From Wolbachia endosymbiont of Diaphorina citri (GTDB lineage: Bacteria; Pseudomonadota; Alphaproteobacteria; Rickettsiales; Anaplasmataceae), in NCBI RefSeq assembly GCF_013096535.2, contig NZ_CP051265.2, positions 186,001 through 250,000 of the forward strand: a stretch of 64,000 bases of DNA. Reading direction: 5' to 3'. The position numbers and the translations under genes are program-made. Numbering within the stretch: position 1 is the stretch's first letter; every line of letters starts with the position of its first letter. Positions 18,402 through 27,362 of this stretch are shown here, one piece after another. The notes beneath the pieces were generated by a model that was not told the DNA's origin, made no database searches, and saw only the letters and a program-made list of their open reading frames with translations.

Positions 18402-20801
18402 TTATGTTCTTAAGCTCTTGTTATTCATAGATTCTACAGCAACACTATTAAGTAAACATGCGGGCATCATCTCACTATTTATATTAATCACGCTTTCCGT
18501 TCTATCAGCAAGACCTTCAAATTGCATTGATATGTCAGATGATAGATTCTGACTACCTTGAAGCAATTGTATATTTGATGCATTTTCTTCAAATGTTGCA
18601 CTTATATTTTCTAATTTTCTTTTTTTAGGCTCGTTTAAATGCGCAGATCTCCTCTGTTGTCTTTCATGCAAAAAATTCTTGAGTTTAGATTTCACATTAA
18701 TTCGTTGCGTTAAAAGAGAAAAATGGTTAATAAGGTCGAGAGCAATATCTGGGTGGTTAATGGTAATGGTAAGAGCATAAAATAAAGGACTCATACCATC
18801 TTTGTCCTTTTCATTTACATTAGCTCCCTCTCCTACAAAATAGTCAATAACATTTGAATAACCACGTACAGCAGCAAAGTGCAAAATACTTATCCTACCT
18901 TTGTTACACGGATCTACCATAGTTTTTTGCACCACAAAGAACTTAATACTATCTAAGTGATTACACATAGCAGTATAGCACGTAGAACTCATATAATTTT
19001 TATCATATTGATCTACATTCGAAATAAATACCTTTTCCTTTATAAGATATTTAGCAATATCTAACCTATTACTTTCAGCAACATAGAGGAAAGGATTCAT
19101 ATAATCTTTATCCCCTAGATTTAAAGAGGCACCTTTTTTTGCAAGGTAGCTAACAATAGCTAAACAACCATTTTTACTAGCAAAGTGCAAAGGACTCTCA
19201 CCTTCTTTACTACGTAGATTTATATTAGCTCTTTTCTCTACAAGATATTCAACAATATCCAATCTACCATATATAACAGCAAAGTGCAAAGGACGCATGT
19301 TATTTTTATCCTTTATATTTATACTAGCTCCTTCCTCTACAAGGTATTTAATAATATCTAAGTGACCATATATAGCAGCAAAGTGCAAAGGACACATACT
19401 ATCTTTGTTTAATGATTTTATTATAGCCCCTTGCGCTACAAGGTATTTAGCAATATCTAAGTGACCATATACGGCAGCAAAGTGCAAAGGATTCATACCT
19501 TTTGTGTTCTTTAGATTTACATCACCCCCTTTCCTTACAAGATGCTGAACAGTACCTAAGTGACCATGTATGATAGCATAATCTAAAGAAGTAAAATTCT
19601 TTTCATCAATAGCATTAATAACTTTGCTTAATTTATTAGGTTCTATTTTCTCTAATATCAGCTTAATAACTTCTTCATTACCATCTTTGGCTAGTAAATG
19701 TAAGATAGTACTTTTATCATAAATAGAATCAATAAATTCATTAACTAATCTGTCATATTTACTTACATGACTCCAAACAGATATAATGTGATTCGGATTT
19801 ATAAGGGAAAATGATGTCATAATTTCTCTTAAAGTTTCTTCTTCTATTCCTGTTCGTTCTTTCTCTACTCTTACTGTTTTTTGTATCCCTTTATGAACTC
19901 TTGCTATTGACTTCTCTAGCTCAATCACTGAAAACTTATTGAGTAGATTAAGAGCATCCAAAACTTGTTGCTTACCTTTTTCTGATTCCTTCTGGAGGAA
20001 AATTTCTTCTATATCAATTTGATTGGGATCCAAGTAAGCCATATATGATACAATATCATGCGATTGCTGCCCAACATTTTCTTCTCTTTTTATTTTATCA
20101 AGGTTAAGCGTCAAAGTTATAAATAATTCTTTGGTGAGACCTAGCGCCTCGAGACAATTAGGATTCGGTTTTTTCATTTCTTCATTATAGAGTTTTAGAT
20201 ATTCACTAACATTAATCTTTTCTTGTGTAATATATGCTGTTGCTTGTGTCAAAGCTAATGGAAGATATCCCAATGTTTGTGCTAACCCTACTAGATAGTA
20301 ATCCTGTAACCTATCTTTTACTTCTAAGGCTCTTTCAATAAATGTTATAGCTTCTCCTAGAGAAAATCCATCATTCAACTGTGTCTTTTCTATTTCTTTT
20401 TCCCAATTCTTGCTACGAGAAGTAATTAAAACGTAAGGCTTTTCTCCATGAAAAAACAAATTAGGAAAATAGGATGGTAAAAATTTTTCAATCTCCTCAT
20501 AATTAGTGGCATTATCAAAAATAAAAAGACTTTTTACGTCTCGAACATACTTATATACATCCTTGACAATAGATTCAATTCCTCTATCTCGAACAACATT
20601 AAGATCAATATGATTTTCTGTAGAAATTCCTAATTCTTTAGCTAAATTACGAAATGAATTGAAAAGAGTGTCATATGTTTTAGCATTTATCCATACAACT
20701 TTTGTCCAAATATTACTCTCCTTACTATATGCGTAGCTTCTAGCCAATTCACTTTTTCCTGTCCCATATTCCCCCTTAATCAAGACCTTACTATTACCCA
20801 T
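18402..20801 (-). CDS. NB-ARC (STAND) NTPase with ankyrin repeats, 5' end replaced by IS4
   Basis: This 799-residue protein starts almost at its P-loop: Walker A GEYGTGKS (10-17), Walker B LFIFDN (92-97), a TSRS motif, and LGYLPLALTQA as the GxP-type motif. A winged-helix-like region follows, then about nine ankyrin repeats (roughly residues 365-660; PLHFAAVYGHLDIAKYLV is typical) and a charged tail. The plan resembles NLR and STAND switch proteins, where nucleotide binding controls an effector domain. The first five codons (MGNSK) coincide with the terminal inverted repeat of the adjacent IS4 element, so the native N-terminus, possibly an effector domain, seems lost. Whether it is still expressed is unclear. 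Confidence 0.8.
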   Translation of the reverse strand: MGNSKVLIKGEYGTGKSELARSYAYSKESNIWTKVVWINAKTYDTLFNSFRNLAKELGISTENHIDLNVVRDRGIESIVKDVYKYVRDVKSLFIFDNATNYEEIEKFLPSYFPNLFFHGEKPYVLITSRSKNWEKEIEKTQLNDGFSLGEAITFIERALEVKDRLQDYYLVGLAQTLGYLPLALTQATAYITQEKINVSEYLKLYNEEMKKPNPNCLEALGLTKELFITLTLNLDKIKREENVGQQSHDIVSYMAYLDPNQIDIEEIFLQKESEKGKQQVLDALNLLNKFSVIELEKSIARVHKGIQKTVRVEKERTGIEEETLREIMTSFSLINPNHIISVWSHVSKYDRLVNEFIDSIYDKSTILHLLAKDGNEEVIKLILEKIEPNKLSKVINAIDEKNFTSLDYAIIHGHLGTVQHLVRKGGDVNLKNTKGMNPLHFAAVYGHLDIAKYLVAQGAIIKSLNKDSMCPLHFAAIYGHLDIIKYLVEEGASINIKDKNNMRPLHFAVIYGRLDIVEYLVEKRANINLRSKEGESPLHFASKNGCLAIVSYLAKKGASLNLGDKDYMNPFLYVAESNRLDIAKYLIKEKVFISNVDQYDKNYMSSTCYTAMCNHLDSIKFFVVQKTMVDPCNKGRISILHFAAVRGYSNVIDYFVGEGANVNEKDKDGMSPLFYALTITINHPDIALDLINHFSLLTQRINVKSKLKNFLHERQQRRSAHLNEPKKRKLENISATFEENASNIQLLQGSQNLSSDISMQFEGLADRTESVININSEMMPACLLNSVAVESMNNKSLRT

Positions 20802-22358
20802 AAATCTAAAAATGGAGAAAAAGCTGCTATTTTACTAATTCAACTTTCTATTATAAATAGATCTATGGTCTAAAAATGGAATATATGATGAAAAGAACTA
20901 TAAATACCTCAACTGGCGAATGGGCAGAAAGTGAATTTGGAATTGTTAATTTTGGTGATATAAGATTAAGTAAAAGGCTTCTAAAAATAGTTAATAGTTT
21001 TGCTGAATCGCCTGAGCGTTCAATAAATCAAGCTTGTGAAGATTGGCATCAAAGTAAAGCAGCTTATAGATTTTTCCAAAACGATGCCATTTCTGAAAGA
21101 AAAATATTAGACAGTCATATAATTAAAACTGTTGAAAGAGCTAAAGAATACTCAACTATCTTAGCTATCCAGGATACGAGTTATATTTCATATAAAAATC
21201 ATAAAAAGACCGAAGGATTAGGGATTATAGCAGCAAGATTAACATCTAAAACAACTAATTTTAAAACCCATGGATTAGTGATGCATACAACGTTTGCAGT
21301 TACAACAGAAGGACTACCTATAGGATTATTGGATCAAAAAATTAGTACTAGACCTTCCTTAACTGAAGACCTAAAGGAGTTGAAAAGAAGAAGCCATAAT
21401 ACTGCTCTTCCCATAGAAGAGAAAGAAAGCATACGGTGGATAGCATCACTTAAAGACTCTACTAAACATCCTGGATTAAAGGATGTTAAGGTAGTTACCG
21501 TTTGTGATAGAGAAGCAGATATTTATGATTTATTTGAAGTTGCTTCCACTAATCAATCTCTTTTTGTAGTAAGAGGAAATCAAAACAGAACAGTAAACAA
21601 GAAGTCGACTTATTCTGAAAAAGGTGGTGAAAGATTGTGGGATTTGATGAATCGCATGTCTTGTCAAGGAGAAATTCAAGTGAGTATTCCTGCTCGCGAT
21701 AAAAAACCTCAAAGAACAACAGTTTTAGAAGTAAAGTTTAGTAACTTTGTGATGAATGCATCAAAAAACAACGCTAGACGTAAAACCCAAAAACTTCCTA
21801 ATTTAAATTTAAATGCTGTCTATGTTATAGAAAGATATCCCCCATTTGGCGAAGAGCCCATAAACTGGATTTTGTTAACAAATATAAATATTAATAATTT
21901 TGAAGAAGCAGTAGAAAAAATACAATGGTATTGCTTAAGATGGAGAATAGAGGTTTTTCATAAAATTTTGAAATCCGGTCTTAAAGTTGAAGAATGTAGG
22001 CTCCAAACAGCAGATAGATTGATCCGCTTTCTTACAATTATGAGTATAATTGCATGGAGAATATTTTTTATTACATTGGTAGCTAGAACAAATCCGAATC
22101 TTTCTTGCACTGTCATACTGACTGATGACGAATGGAAGGTTTTATATACCAAAATGCTTAAGACAAAAAACTATCCTGAGACTCCACCACCTATAAGAGA
22201 AATTGTGAGGTGGGTGGCCAAGTTAGGAGGGTTTTTAGCTCGCAAAAATGACTTAGAACCAGGTCCTATAGCCTTGTGGAAGGGATGGAAACGTCTCTTT
22301 GATTTAGCAGAAGGATGGAGACTTGCTCATGAATTCTATACTTGTGGGTAATAGTAAG
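20787..22358 (+). mobile_element. IS4-family insertion sequence (about 1572 bp)
   Basis: A perfect 14-bp inverted repeat, CTTACTATTACCCA, lies at 20787-20800 and, inverted, at 22345-22358. It extends inward with a few mismatches to about 21 bp. It encloses one transposase gene. No target duplication is seen (outer flanks aatcaagac and ctatagaag), which suggests that a deletion or recombination followed insertion. The left repeat supplies the start codon of the NB-ARC gene. Confidence 0.8.
20876..22351 (+). CDS. IS4-family (Tn5-like) transposase
   Basis: A 491-residue transposase. The N-terminal DNA-binding domain has WAESEFGIVNFGDIRL and INQACEDWHQSKAAYRFF, typical of Tn5/IS50-like enzymes. 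The DDE core shows Asp in AIQDTSYISY, Asp in VTVCDREADIYD, and the Glu in the RWRIEVFHKILKSG version of the YREK signature. All elements are present and the length is full, so it should be functional. Only one copy is present in the window. The stop codon overlaps the right terminal repeat. Confidence 0.93.
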   Translation: MEYMMKRTINTSTGEWAESEFGIVNFGDIRLSKRLLKIVNSFAESPERSINQACEDWHQSKAAYRFFQNDAISERKILDSHIIKTVERAKEYSTILAIQDTSYISYKNHKKTEGLGIIAARLTSKTTNFKTHGLVMHTTFAVTTEGLPIGLLDQKISTRPSLTEDLKELKRRSHNTALPIEEKESIRWIASLKDSTKHPGLKDVKVVTVCDREADIYDLFEVASTNQSLFVVRGNQNRTVNKKSTYSEKGGERLWDLMNRMSCQGEIQVSIPARDKKPQRTTVLEVKFSNFVMNASKNNARRKTQKLPNLNLNAVYVIERYPPFGEEPINWILLTNININNFEEAVEKIQWYCLRWRIEVFHKILKSGLKVEECRLQTADRLIRFLTIMSIIAWRIFFITLVARTNPNLSCTVILTDDEWKVLYTKMLKTKNYPETPPPIREIVRWVAKLGGFLARKNDLEPGPIALWKGWKRLFDLAEGWRLAHEFYTCG

Positions 22359-22386
22359 CTATAGAAGTATGTAGGACTGTGAAAAT

Positions 22387-23541
22387 TTACTGTGCAGATA
22401 TTTGTTGCTGTTGATGAGATGTGACTCTTGGTTCTTCCATACTACACGATGGACTGAAAGACTTCTGCTGCTCAGAGCGCTCTATGTGTTGCTTTATATC
22501 ACAAGCGCACTGCTCTACAACATCATCAATTTTTCCATCAGCATTTTTTGCCAATAACTCATCAAATCTCTTCTCAACTTTTTCTCTCTCAGAAATGTTT
22601 TTTGTAATATTACAATATTCTAAAATCTCATCTATCTGAAACCGTTTTGCTAATAGGAAGTCTTCTTGTTCTTGAATTTCCTTAGTCTTAGCTCTAGAGT
22701 AATGATTTCCTTCAAGATATATTGTTTCTCTCTCTTTACTACCCCATAACTCGTCATTTAATTTATAACTCTCACGATTCAAGAACTCATTTAGTTGATC
22801 ATTGTTTATCATTTCAGGATTTGGTTCAAACTTTTGTTGTTCCTCTCTACCATCCACTTCACAATGGACATTAATTTCAATATTAGCTAAAGAAGCTAAT
22901 ACCTGAACTTCTTCAATGAAAATAAAATAATTTGGGCTTTCTATTGCCTTAAGGTAAGCTTGATAAAGTTTAGATTCATTAAGAAATGAGCGTGTAATAA
23001 ATTCACTGTTATATTGGTCATCGTACTCATCTTTACTATGGTTATTAAGAGTCTCTGCATATTCTCTTAAATTAAGCATAGCTTGATCACACGGTATATT
23101 AAGTTTGCTAACAACTTTATTCACTAACCTCTTCACATTATCTTCAACATTTTCAATTTTCCTTTTTGTTTGCTCAACCAACTCCTTTATTTTATCAGAC
23201 TCGCCAGTTAAATCTCCTGGCTTGTTTAAAAACATATTAAAAACTTTTTCTAGCTGACTCCTTAAAGAATCTGGCATATTGTAATCATCTAAAGACGTAA
23301 ATTGACTTAAGAATTTGTGCCATTCCATTCTCATATCTTGTGCTCTTTCAGCTTTATATGGACCGGAGCTATTATCACCAAACACTGCATGGAAAAAGCA
23401 ATTGCCATCACCTATAGTATCATACTTAACTACTTGATTAGCAAAAAATTCTTGCTTCACATCATTGTCTGAAACCTTGAGTCTTTTTGCATCTACATCA
23501 AGAAAATCATTTGGTAGTTTTCGTTTTCTAAATTCAGCCAT
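22387..23541 (-). CDS. OTU-family cysteine protease, candidate deubiquitinase effector
   Basis: The ATG at 23541 is preferred over a frame opening at 23568 because GAAGG stands seven bases before it; the product is 384 residues. The OTU signature GDGNCFFHAVFGD places the catalytic Asp at 45 and Cys at 48, and the matching His is at 280 in EGNHYSRA, so the triad appears intact. OTU proteases remove ubiquitin or ubiquitin-like chains, a eukaryotic process with no bacterial substrate, so a role in the host is inferred. The N-terminus has two basic stretches (FRKRK and AKRLK) that resemble a bipartite nuclear signal. There is no secretion signal. The C-terminal tail is Gln/Ser-rich and ends 28 bases from the IS4 element. 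Confidence 0.88.
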   Translation of the reverse strand: MAEFRKRKLPNDFLDVDAKRLKVSDNDVKQEFFANQVVKYDTIGDGNCFFHAVFGDNSSGPYKAERAQDMRMEWHKFLSQFTSLDDYNMPDSLRSQLEKVFNMFLNKPGDLTGESDKIKELVEQTKRKIENVEDNVKRLVNKVVSKLNIPCDQAMLNLREYAETLNNHSKDEYDDQYNSEFITRSFLNESKLYQAYLKAIESPNYFIFIEEVQVLASLANIEINVHCEVDGREEQQKFEPNPEMINNDQLNEFLNRESYKLNDELWGSKERETIYLEGNHYSRAKTKEIQEQEDFLLAKRFQIDEILEYCNITKNISEREKVEKRFDELLAKNADGKIDDVVEQCACDIKQHIERSEQQKSFSPSCSMEEPRVTSHQQQQISAQ

Positions 23542-23633
23542 ATTTTTACCTTCACTTAAGCTAAGCAAGCAGATAATTAAAGTATAGCAAAAATTTTTAA
23601 ATTATGCAATAATTATAGCTTTAAATAGCAAAT

Positions 23634-24728
23634 ATGAGCTTTAATTGTGGCATAGTTGGATTGCCAAACATAGGAAAATCAACTTTATTTAATGCACTTA
23701 CAGAGTCAAGTGCAGCCGAAGCTGCAAACTATCCTTTCTGTACAATCGAGCCAAATGTTGGCAAAGTGCCAATACGAGATCAGCGTTTGAAACAAATTGC
23801 CGCAATTGCCAGTTCAGAGAAGGTAATCTACAACCAATTAGAAATTGTAGATATTGCAGGCCTGGTTAAGGGTGCAAGCAAGGGTGAAGGACTAGGAAAT
23901 AAATTTTTAAGTCATATCAGAGAAGTTGATGCCATTGTTCATCTGCTCAGATGCTTTACGGATGACGATATCAGTCACGTACACAGCACTGTAGATCCAA
24001 TATCAGATGCTGAAATAGTGGAAATGGAATTAATTCTAGCTGATATTGATAGCATAGAAAAAAGGCTTCCACAACTTGAAAAAAAAGCAAAGCAAGGTGA
24101 TAAAGAGCTAAAGAGACAACTTGAATTAATGCAAGAGGTATTAGCTACTTTAAAACTTGGCAAGCCTGCAAGAAGTTTAGAGCATATTGATGGAGATGAA
24201 ATGAAGTTGCTTCAATTGCTAACAACAAAGCCTGTTATGTACGTCTGCAATGTTGAGGATACAAATGTTATAACTGGTAATGAATTATCTAAAAAGGTAG
24301 AGAAAATGGCAGAGGAAAATAAAAGCAAATTTTATTGTATTTCAGCAAAACTCGAAGCAGATATTGCAAATCTTGATAGCGAAGAAGAAAAACAGAGTTT
24401 TTTATCAGAATTTGGCTTGCAAGAATCAGGACTTGATGGAGTAGCACGTATTATGTATGAAGTGCTAAGTATGATAACTTTTTTTACTGTAGGGCCAAAA
24501 GAAGCACGGGCATGGCCAATAAAGATAGGATCAACAGCTGACAAAGCAGCAGGTGTAATTCACACTGATTTTGAGAAAGGCTTTATAAAAGCAGAAACTA
24601 TAAGCTTTGCAGATTATGTAAAATACAGAAGCGAATCAGCATGTAAAGATGCAGGCAAAATTCGCTTCGAAGGCAGAGACTATATAGTGCAAGATGGTGA
24701 TATAATGCACTTTAGGTTTAATGTGTAG
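23634..24728 (+). CDS. ychF: YchF/OLA1-type ATPase
   Basis: A 364-residue, full-length member of the YchF subfamily of Obg-like P-loop proteins. G1 is GLPNIGKSTLFNAL near the N-terminus, followed by NYPFCTIEPNVG and the G3 stretch DIAGLVKGASKGEGLGNKFL. The usual G4 NKxD is replaced by NVED, which explains the preference of this family for ATP over GTP. A coiled-coil insert and the C-terminal TGS-like domain (AWPIKIGSTADKAAGVIHTDFEKGF) complete it. It associates with ribosomes and is linked to stress responses in other bacteria. It is a core gene whose 3' end almost meets the convergent gene at 24736. Confidence 0.96.
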   Translation: MSFNCGIVGLPNIGKSTLFNALTESSAAEAANYPFCTIEPNVGKVPIRDQRLKQIAAIASSEKVIYNQLEIVDIAGLVKGASKGEGLGNKFLSHIREVDAIVHLLRCFTDDDISHVHSTVDPISDAEIVEMELILADIDSIEKRLPQLEKKAKQGDKELKRQLELMQEVLATLKLGKPARSLEHIDGDEMKLLQLLTTKPVMYVCNVEDTNVITGNELSKKVEKMAEENKSKFYCISAKLEADIANLDSEEEKQSFLSEFGLQESGLDGVARIMYEVLSMITFFTVGPKEARAWPIKIGSTADKAAGVIHTDFEKGFIKAETISFADYVKYRSESACKDAGKIRFEGRDYIVQDGDIMHFRFNV

Positions 24729-24735
24729 TATACAT

Positions 24736-26175
24736 CTAACTACCAAAAAACCAAGGAATACGGCCTCTGTTTATTATATCTTTCTCTTCGCTGATCTCAT
24801 CTAGTTCCACGTCATGGAGAATGGAGCTAGGTGTTGTAACAACTTCTTTTCCCTGTGGTTGTATATTCTCCTCCTCCTCACATAGTACGTTCTCCGGACA
24901 TTCTTCTAAAAATTCATATAAATCTTGATTTTCTATAAGCATATCCTTATTTTGCTTAGCTAATTCTAAAATTTCCTTTACTTCAACATTTTCACCATTA
25001 ATAGTTGTCTGACCAATCTCAATGTTACTAGGATTTACATTTAAACTAATAAAGCAGTTAACAGAATTACCTTTCTCATCTTCTGCACTCCACCTAATTT
25101 TCATATCGCATGTTGCATCTTTTGCAAAGCGGTAATTTCTTTTTCCATTATCATTCTTCTCAACCGTTGCTATTCTTTTATCGTTACTGTATATTTCTAC
25201 TATCTTTACCTCATTTTTATTTCTTTCCATCCCTTCAATTTTGTTAGTGAAAAGACGGCTGATTTCTAAGCTACACCCAGGCTTAGAAATATTAATACTA
25301 AGATGATCATAATGATTAAGAGAACGTTTTGCATATGCGCATGGCACATAACATCCATCAAAAAAGGCAACTGCACTATCAGTTTTGAGAAATTCCTGTC
25401 CGTTACTCATCCCTTCTTCGATTCGAAGAAGATATCTACCCAACCTCTTTTTAAAATTCTTTCGCTTGTCTTCAGGAATAGACTTTTCATTCAATATACT
25501 TATTATTTCTTTTTGCTTACTTAATACTACATAATTAAAAAGGAAAATGTTCTTATTCCATCGATAATAATTCGCTATTTTGTCAAATGGATCTGCAGGC
25601 CAGCCTTTATTATAATTTACGTTATCCTTATCATCTTTACACAAATTATCCTTAAGGCCAAAATTCAATTTTCTAAAATCTGATAATACTTCTTCTACCC
25701 TATCTTCAAAAAATTGAAGTTTATTTTGAAATTCTTTCCCATAATTCATTTTCTCATTTATTTTAAGAAGATATTCACTAAATTTCTTCCTAAAATTTTC
25801 TTGATCTTTATGGGCAAGCCTCTGATCTAATATATCTGTTATGTATTTTCGCTTATTCAATATTACGTAGTTAAAAAGGTCACTTTTTTTCCTCCTTTCA
25901 TAATCTTCTGCTATTTCGTTAAAACACTCATTACTGTTCTTAAAATCCAATTTTTCGAAGTCTTGGAGCACGTTTTTTACATCATCCTCACTAAATTGAA
26001 GATTTGTTTGAGGAGACGCGTCAGTTCTACTTTGATCATCAAGTTGAGGATTTTTTTTAGTAGATTGGACTAATAAACTTTCTGTGCTGTTAGAGAAAGA
26101 ATGATTATTTTCTTCAGATTGAGAACTTTTCTTTTTAGACGTATTAGTAAAAAAATTAGTTAGTGAACTAAACAT
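24736..26175 (-). CDS. Hypothetical protein with an internal helical duplication and a beta-rich domain
   Basis: A 479-residue cytosolic protein starting at an ATG with AGAGGTG upstream. After a Ser/Asn-rich N-terminus, an about 85-residue helical unit occurs twice: VLQDFEKLDF to NYGKEF, and VLSDFRKLNF to SNGQEF, each with a LFNYV(I/V)L core. A beta-rich domain (GKRNYRFAKDATCDMKIRW, then CFISLNVNPSNIEIG) follows. That domain resembles the region just right of IS110 copy B (IRHYVVTDGAYEMTLNWCDE), so the two are probably paralogues. The acidic tail has no recognisable domain. No homologue with known function comes to mind. Confidence 0.7.
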   Translation of the reverse strand: MFSSLTNFFTNTSKKKSSQSEENNHSFSNSTESLLVQSTKKNPQLDDQSRTDASPQTNLQFSEDDVKNVLQDFEKLDFKNSNECFNEIAEDYERRKKSDLFNYVILNKRKYITDILDQRLAHKDQENFRKKFSEYLLKINEKMNYGKEFQNKLQFFEDRVEEVLSDFRKLNFGLKDNLCKDDKDNVNYNKGWPADPFDKIANYYRWNKNIFLFNYVVLSKQKEIISILNEKSIPEDKRKNFKKRLGRYLLRIEEGMSNGQEFLKTDSAVAFFDGCYVPCAYAKRSLNHYDHLSINISKPGCSLEISRLFTNKIEGMERNKNEVKIVEIYSNDKRIATVEKNDNGKRNYRFAKDATCDMKIRWSAEDEKGNSVNCFISLNVNPSNIEIGQTTINGENVEVKEILELAKQNKDMLIENQDLYEFLEECPENVLCEEEENIQPQGKEVVTTPSSILHDVELDEISEEKDIINRGRIPWFFGS

Positions 26176-26319
26176 TAAGCACCTCTTAGTATTACTATTT
26201 AACTATAACTTAATTCCAAATGTTGTAAAGCTAAAATTAACATGTAAATTCATTTTTTTAAGATAATTATTAAGTATCTTCCTTCTATAAAAATTTCATA
26301 ATCAGCATATGACAAATGT

Positions 26320-27246
26320 TTAAGATATTGATTTTGTTTGTATTTTTATTAGTTTACCAGGCAATATTATTAATGAATTAGTCAGACAAATATCTTGGCC
26401 AAACTTTACTCCATCCACAAACTCTCCATTTGTTACTCCAGTTGCAATGAACACTGATTCACTTTTTGCCATGTCTTTCACGGTGTAGATTTTTTCTGGG
26501 TCAGTGATATTCAAATTTTTTGCTCTTTCTTTTAATTGATCCGTGTCAAATATTAATCTTCCTTCTATCTGCCCACCGATTGAACTTAGCGCTGCTGCTG
26601 CAAGCACTCCTTCTGGAGCTCCTCCTATTCCAATATACATATCGTGATTGCCATTTATTAGCGAAACTACGGCTGCAACATCACCATCATCTATTAATTT
26701 CACTTTTGCTCCTAGCTTCCTAATTTTTGCTATTAATTCATCATGTCTTTCACGTTTAAGTACAGTTACTATAAGATCACTTGCTTTACATCCTTTTGCC
26801 TTGGCTAAATTGTCCAGATTCTTCTCAATCCTATTTTTTAGTGAGACTACACCCTCTGGGAGATTTTTTCCCACTGCTATCTTTTCCATATAAACATCAG
26901 GTGCATGTAAAAAATTACCTTTTTTTGTTGCAGCAAGAACAGACATTGCCCCTTGTTTATAATGAGCGCAAATCGTAGTGCCTTCAAGTGGATCAACAGC
27001 GATGTCAATCTCAGGGCCACTTCCTGTGCCAACTTTTTCTCCGATATATAGCATCGGTGCTTCGTCCCTCTCCCCTTCCCCAATCACAATTGTACCATTT
27101 ATTTCCATTGAGTTTAGCACCGTACGCATTGCATCAACTGCAACTTGATCAGCCTTTTTTTCATTACCAAGGCCTGCCAATTTATATGCAGCAAGTGCTG
27201 CAGCTTCAGTCACTTTCATTAACTTATAAGCTAAATCTTCCATCAT
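26320..27246 (-). CDS. glpX: Fructose-1,6-bisphosphatase class II
   Basis: The 308-residue protein matches GlpX-type fructose-1,6-bisphosphatases, which hydrolyse fructose 1,6-bisphosphate to fructose 6-phosphate in gluconeogenesis. Motifs include IGEGERDEAPMLYIGE, EIDIAVDPLEGTT (metal and phosphate binding) and GIGGAPEGVLAAAAL. The length is slightly below the E. coli protein (336 residues), missing mainly the C-terminal end. Wolbachia lacks a normal route for sugar import, so an enzyme working in the gluconeogenic direction fits. It stands alone, divergent from the gene at 27363. Confidence 0.95.
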   Translation of the reverse strand: MMEDLAYKLMKVTEAAALAAYKLAGLGNEKKADQVAVDAMRTVLNSMEINGTIVIGEGERDEAPMLYIGEKVGTGSGPEIDIAVDPLEGTTICAHYKQGAMSVLAATKKGNFLHAPDVYMEKIAVGKNLPEGVVSLKNRIEKNLDNLAKAKGCKASDLIVTVLKRERHDELIAKIRKLGAKVKLIDDGDVAAVVSLINGNHDMYIGIGGAPEGVLAAAALSSIGGQIEGRLIFDTDQLKERAKNLNITDPEKIYTVKDMAKSESVFIATGVTNGEFVDGVKFGQDICLTNSLIILPGKLIKIQTKSIS

Positions 27247-27301
27247 TTACTCGAGAATTATAAATCAATATATATCATGCCATTTGATACTGCAAGATTA
27301 C

Positions 27302-27331
27302 TTGACTGAATAATGAAAAAGTTGATATAAT
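27302..27331 (+). promoter_or_regulatory. Putative sigma-70 promoter of the 27363 gene
   Basis: TTGACT (27302-27307) and TATAAT (27326-27331) are separated by 18 bases, close to the housekeeping consensus and about 30 bases before the start codon. In such A+T-rich DNA, -10-like boxes are frequent, but the paired near-consensus -35 makes this one of the better candidates in the window. Confidence 0.5.
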
Positions 27332-27362
27332 AAGCGTATAGCAACAATAGTAAGATTTGAAT

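Noticed and set aside
23958..24545. Minus-strand frames inside ychF
   Set aside because: Antisense to a fully recognised core gene and without features of their own.
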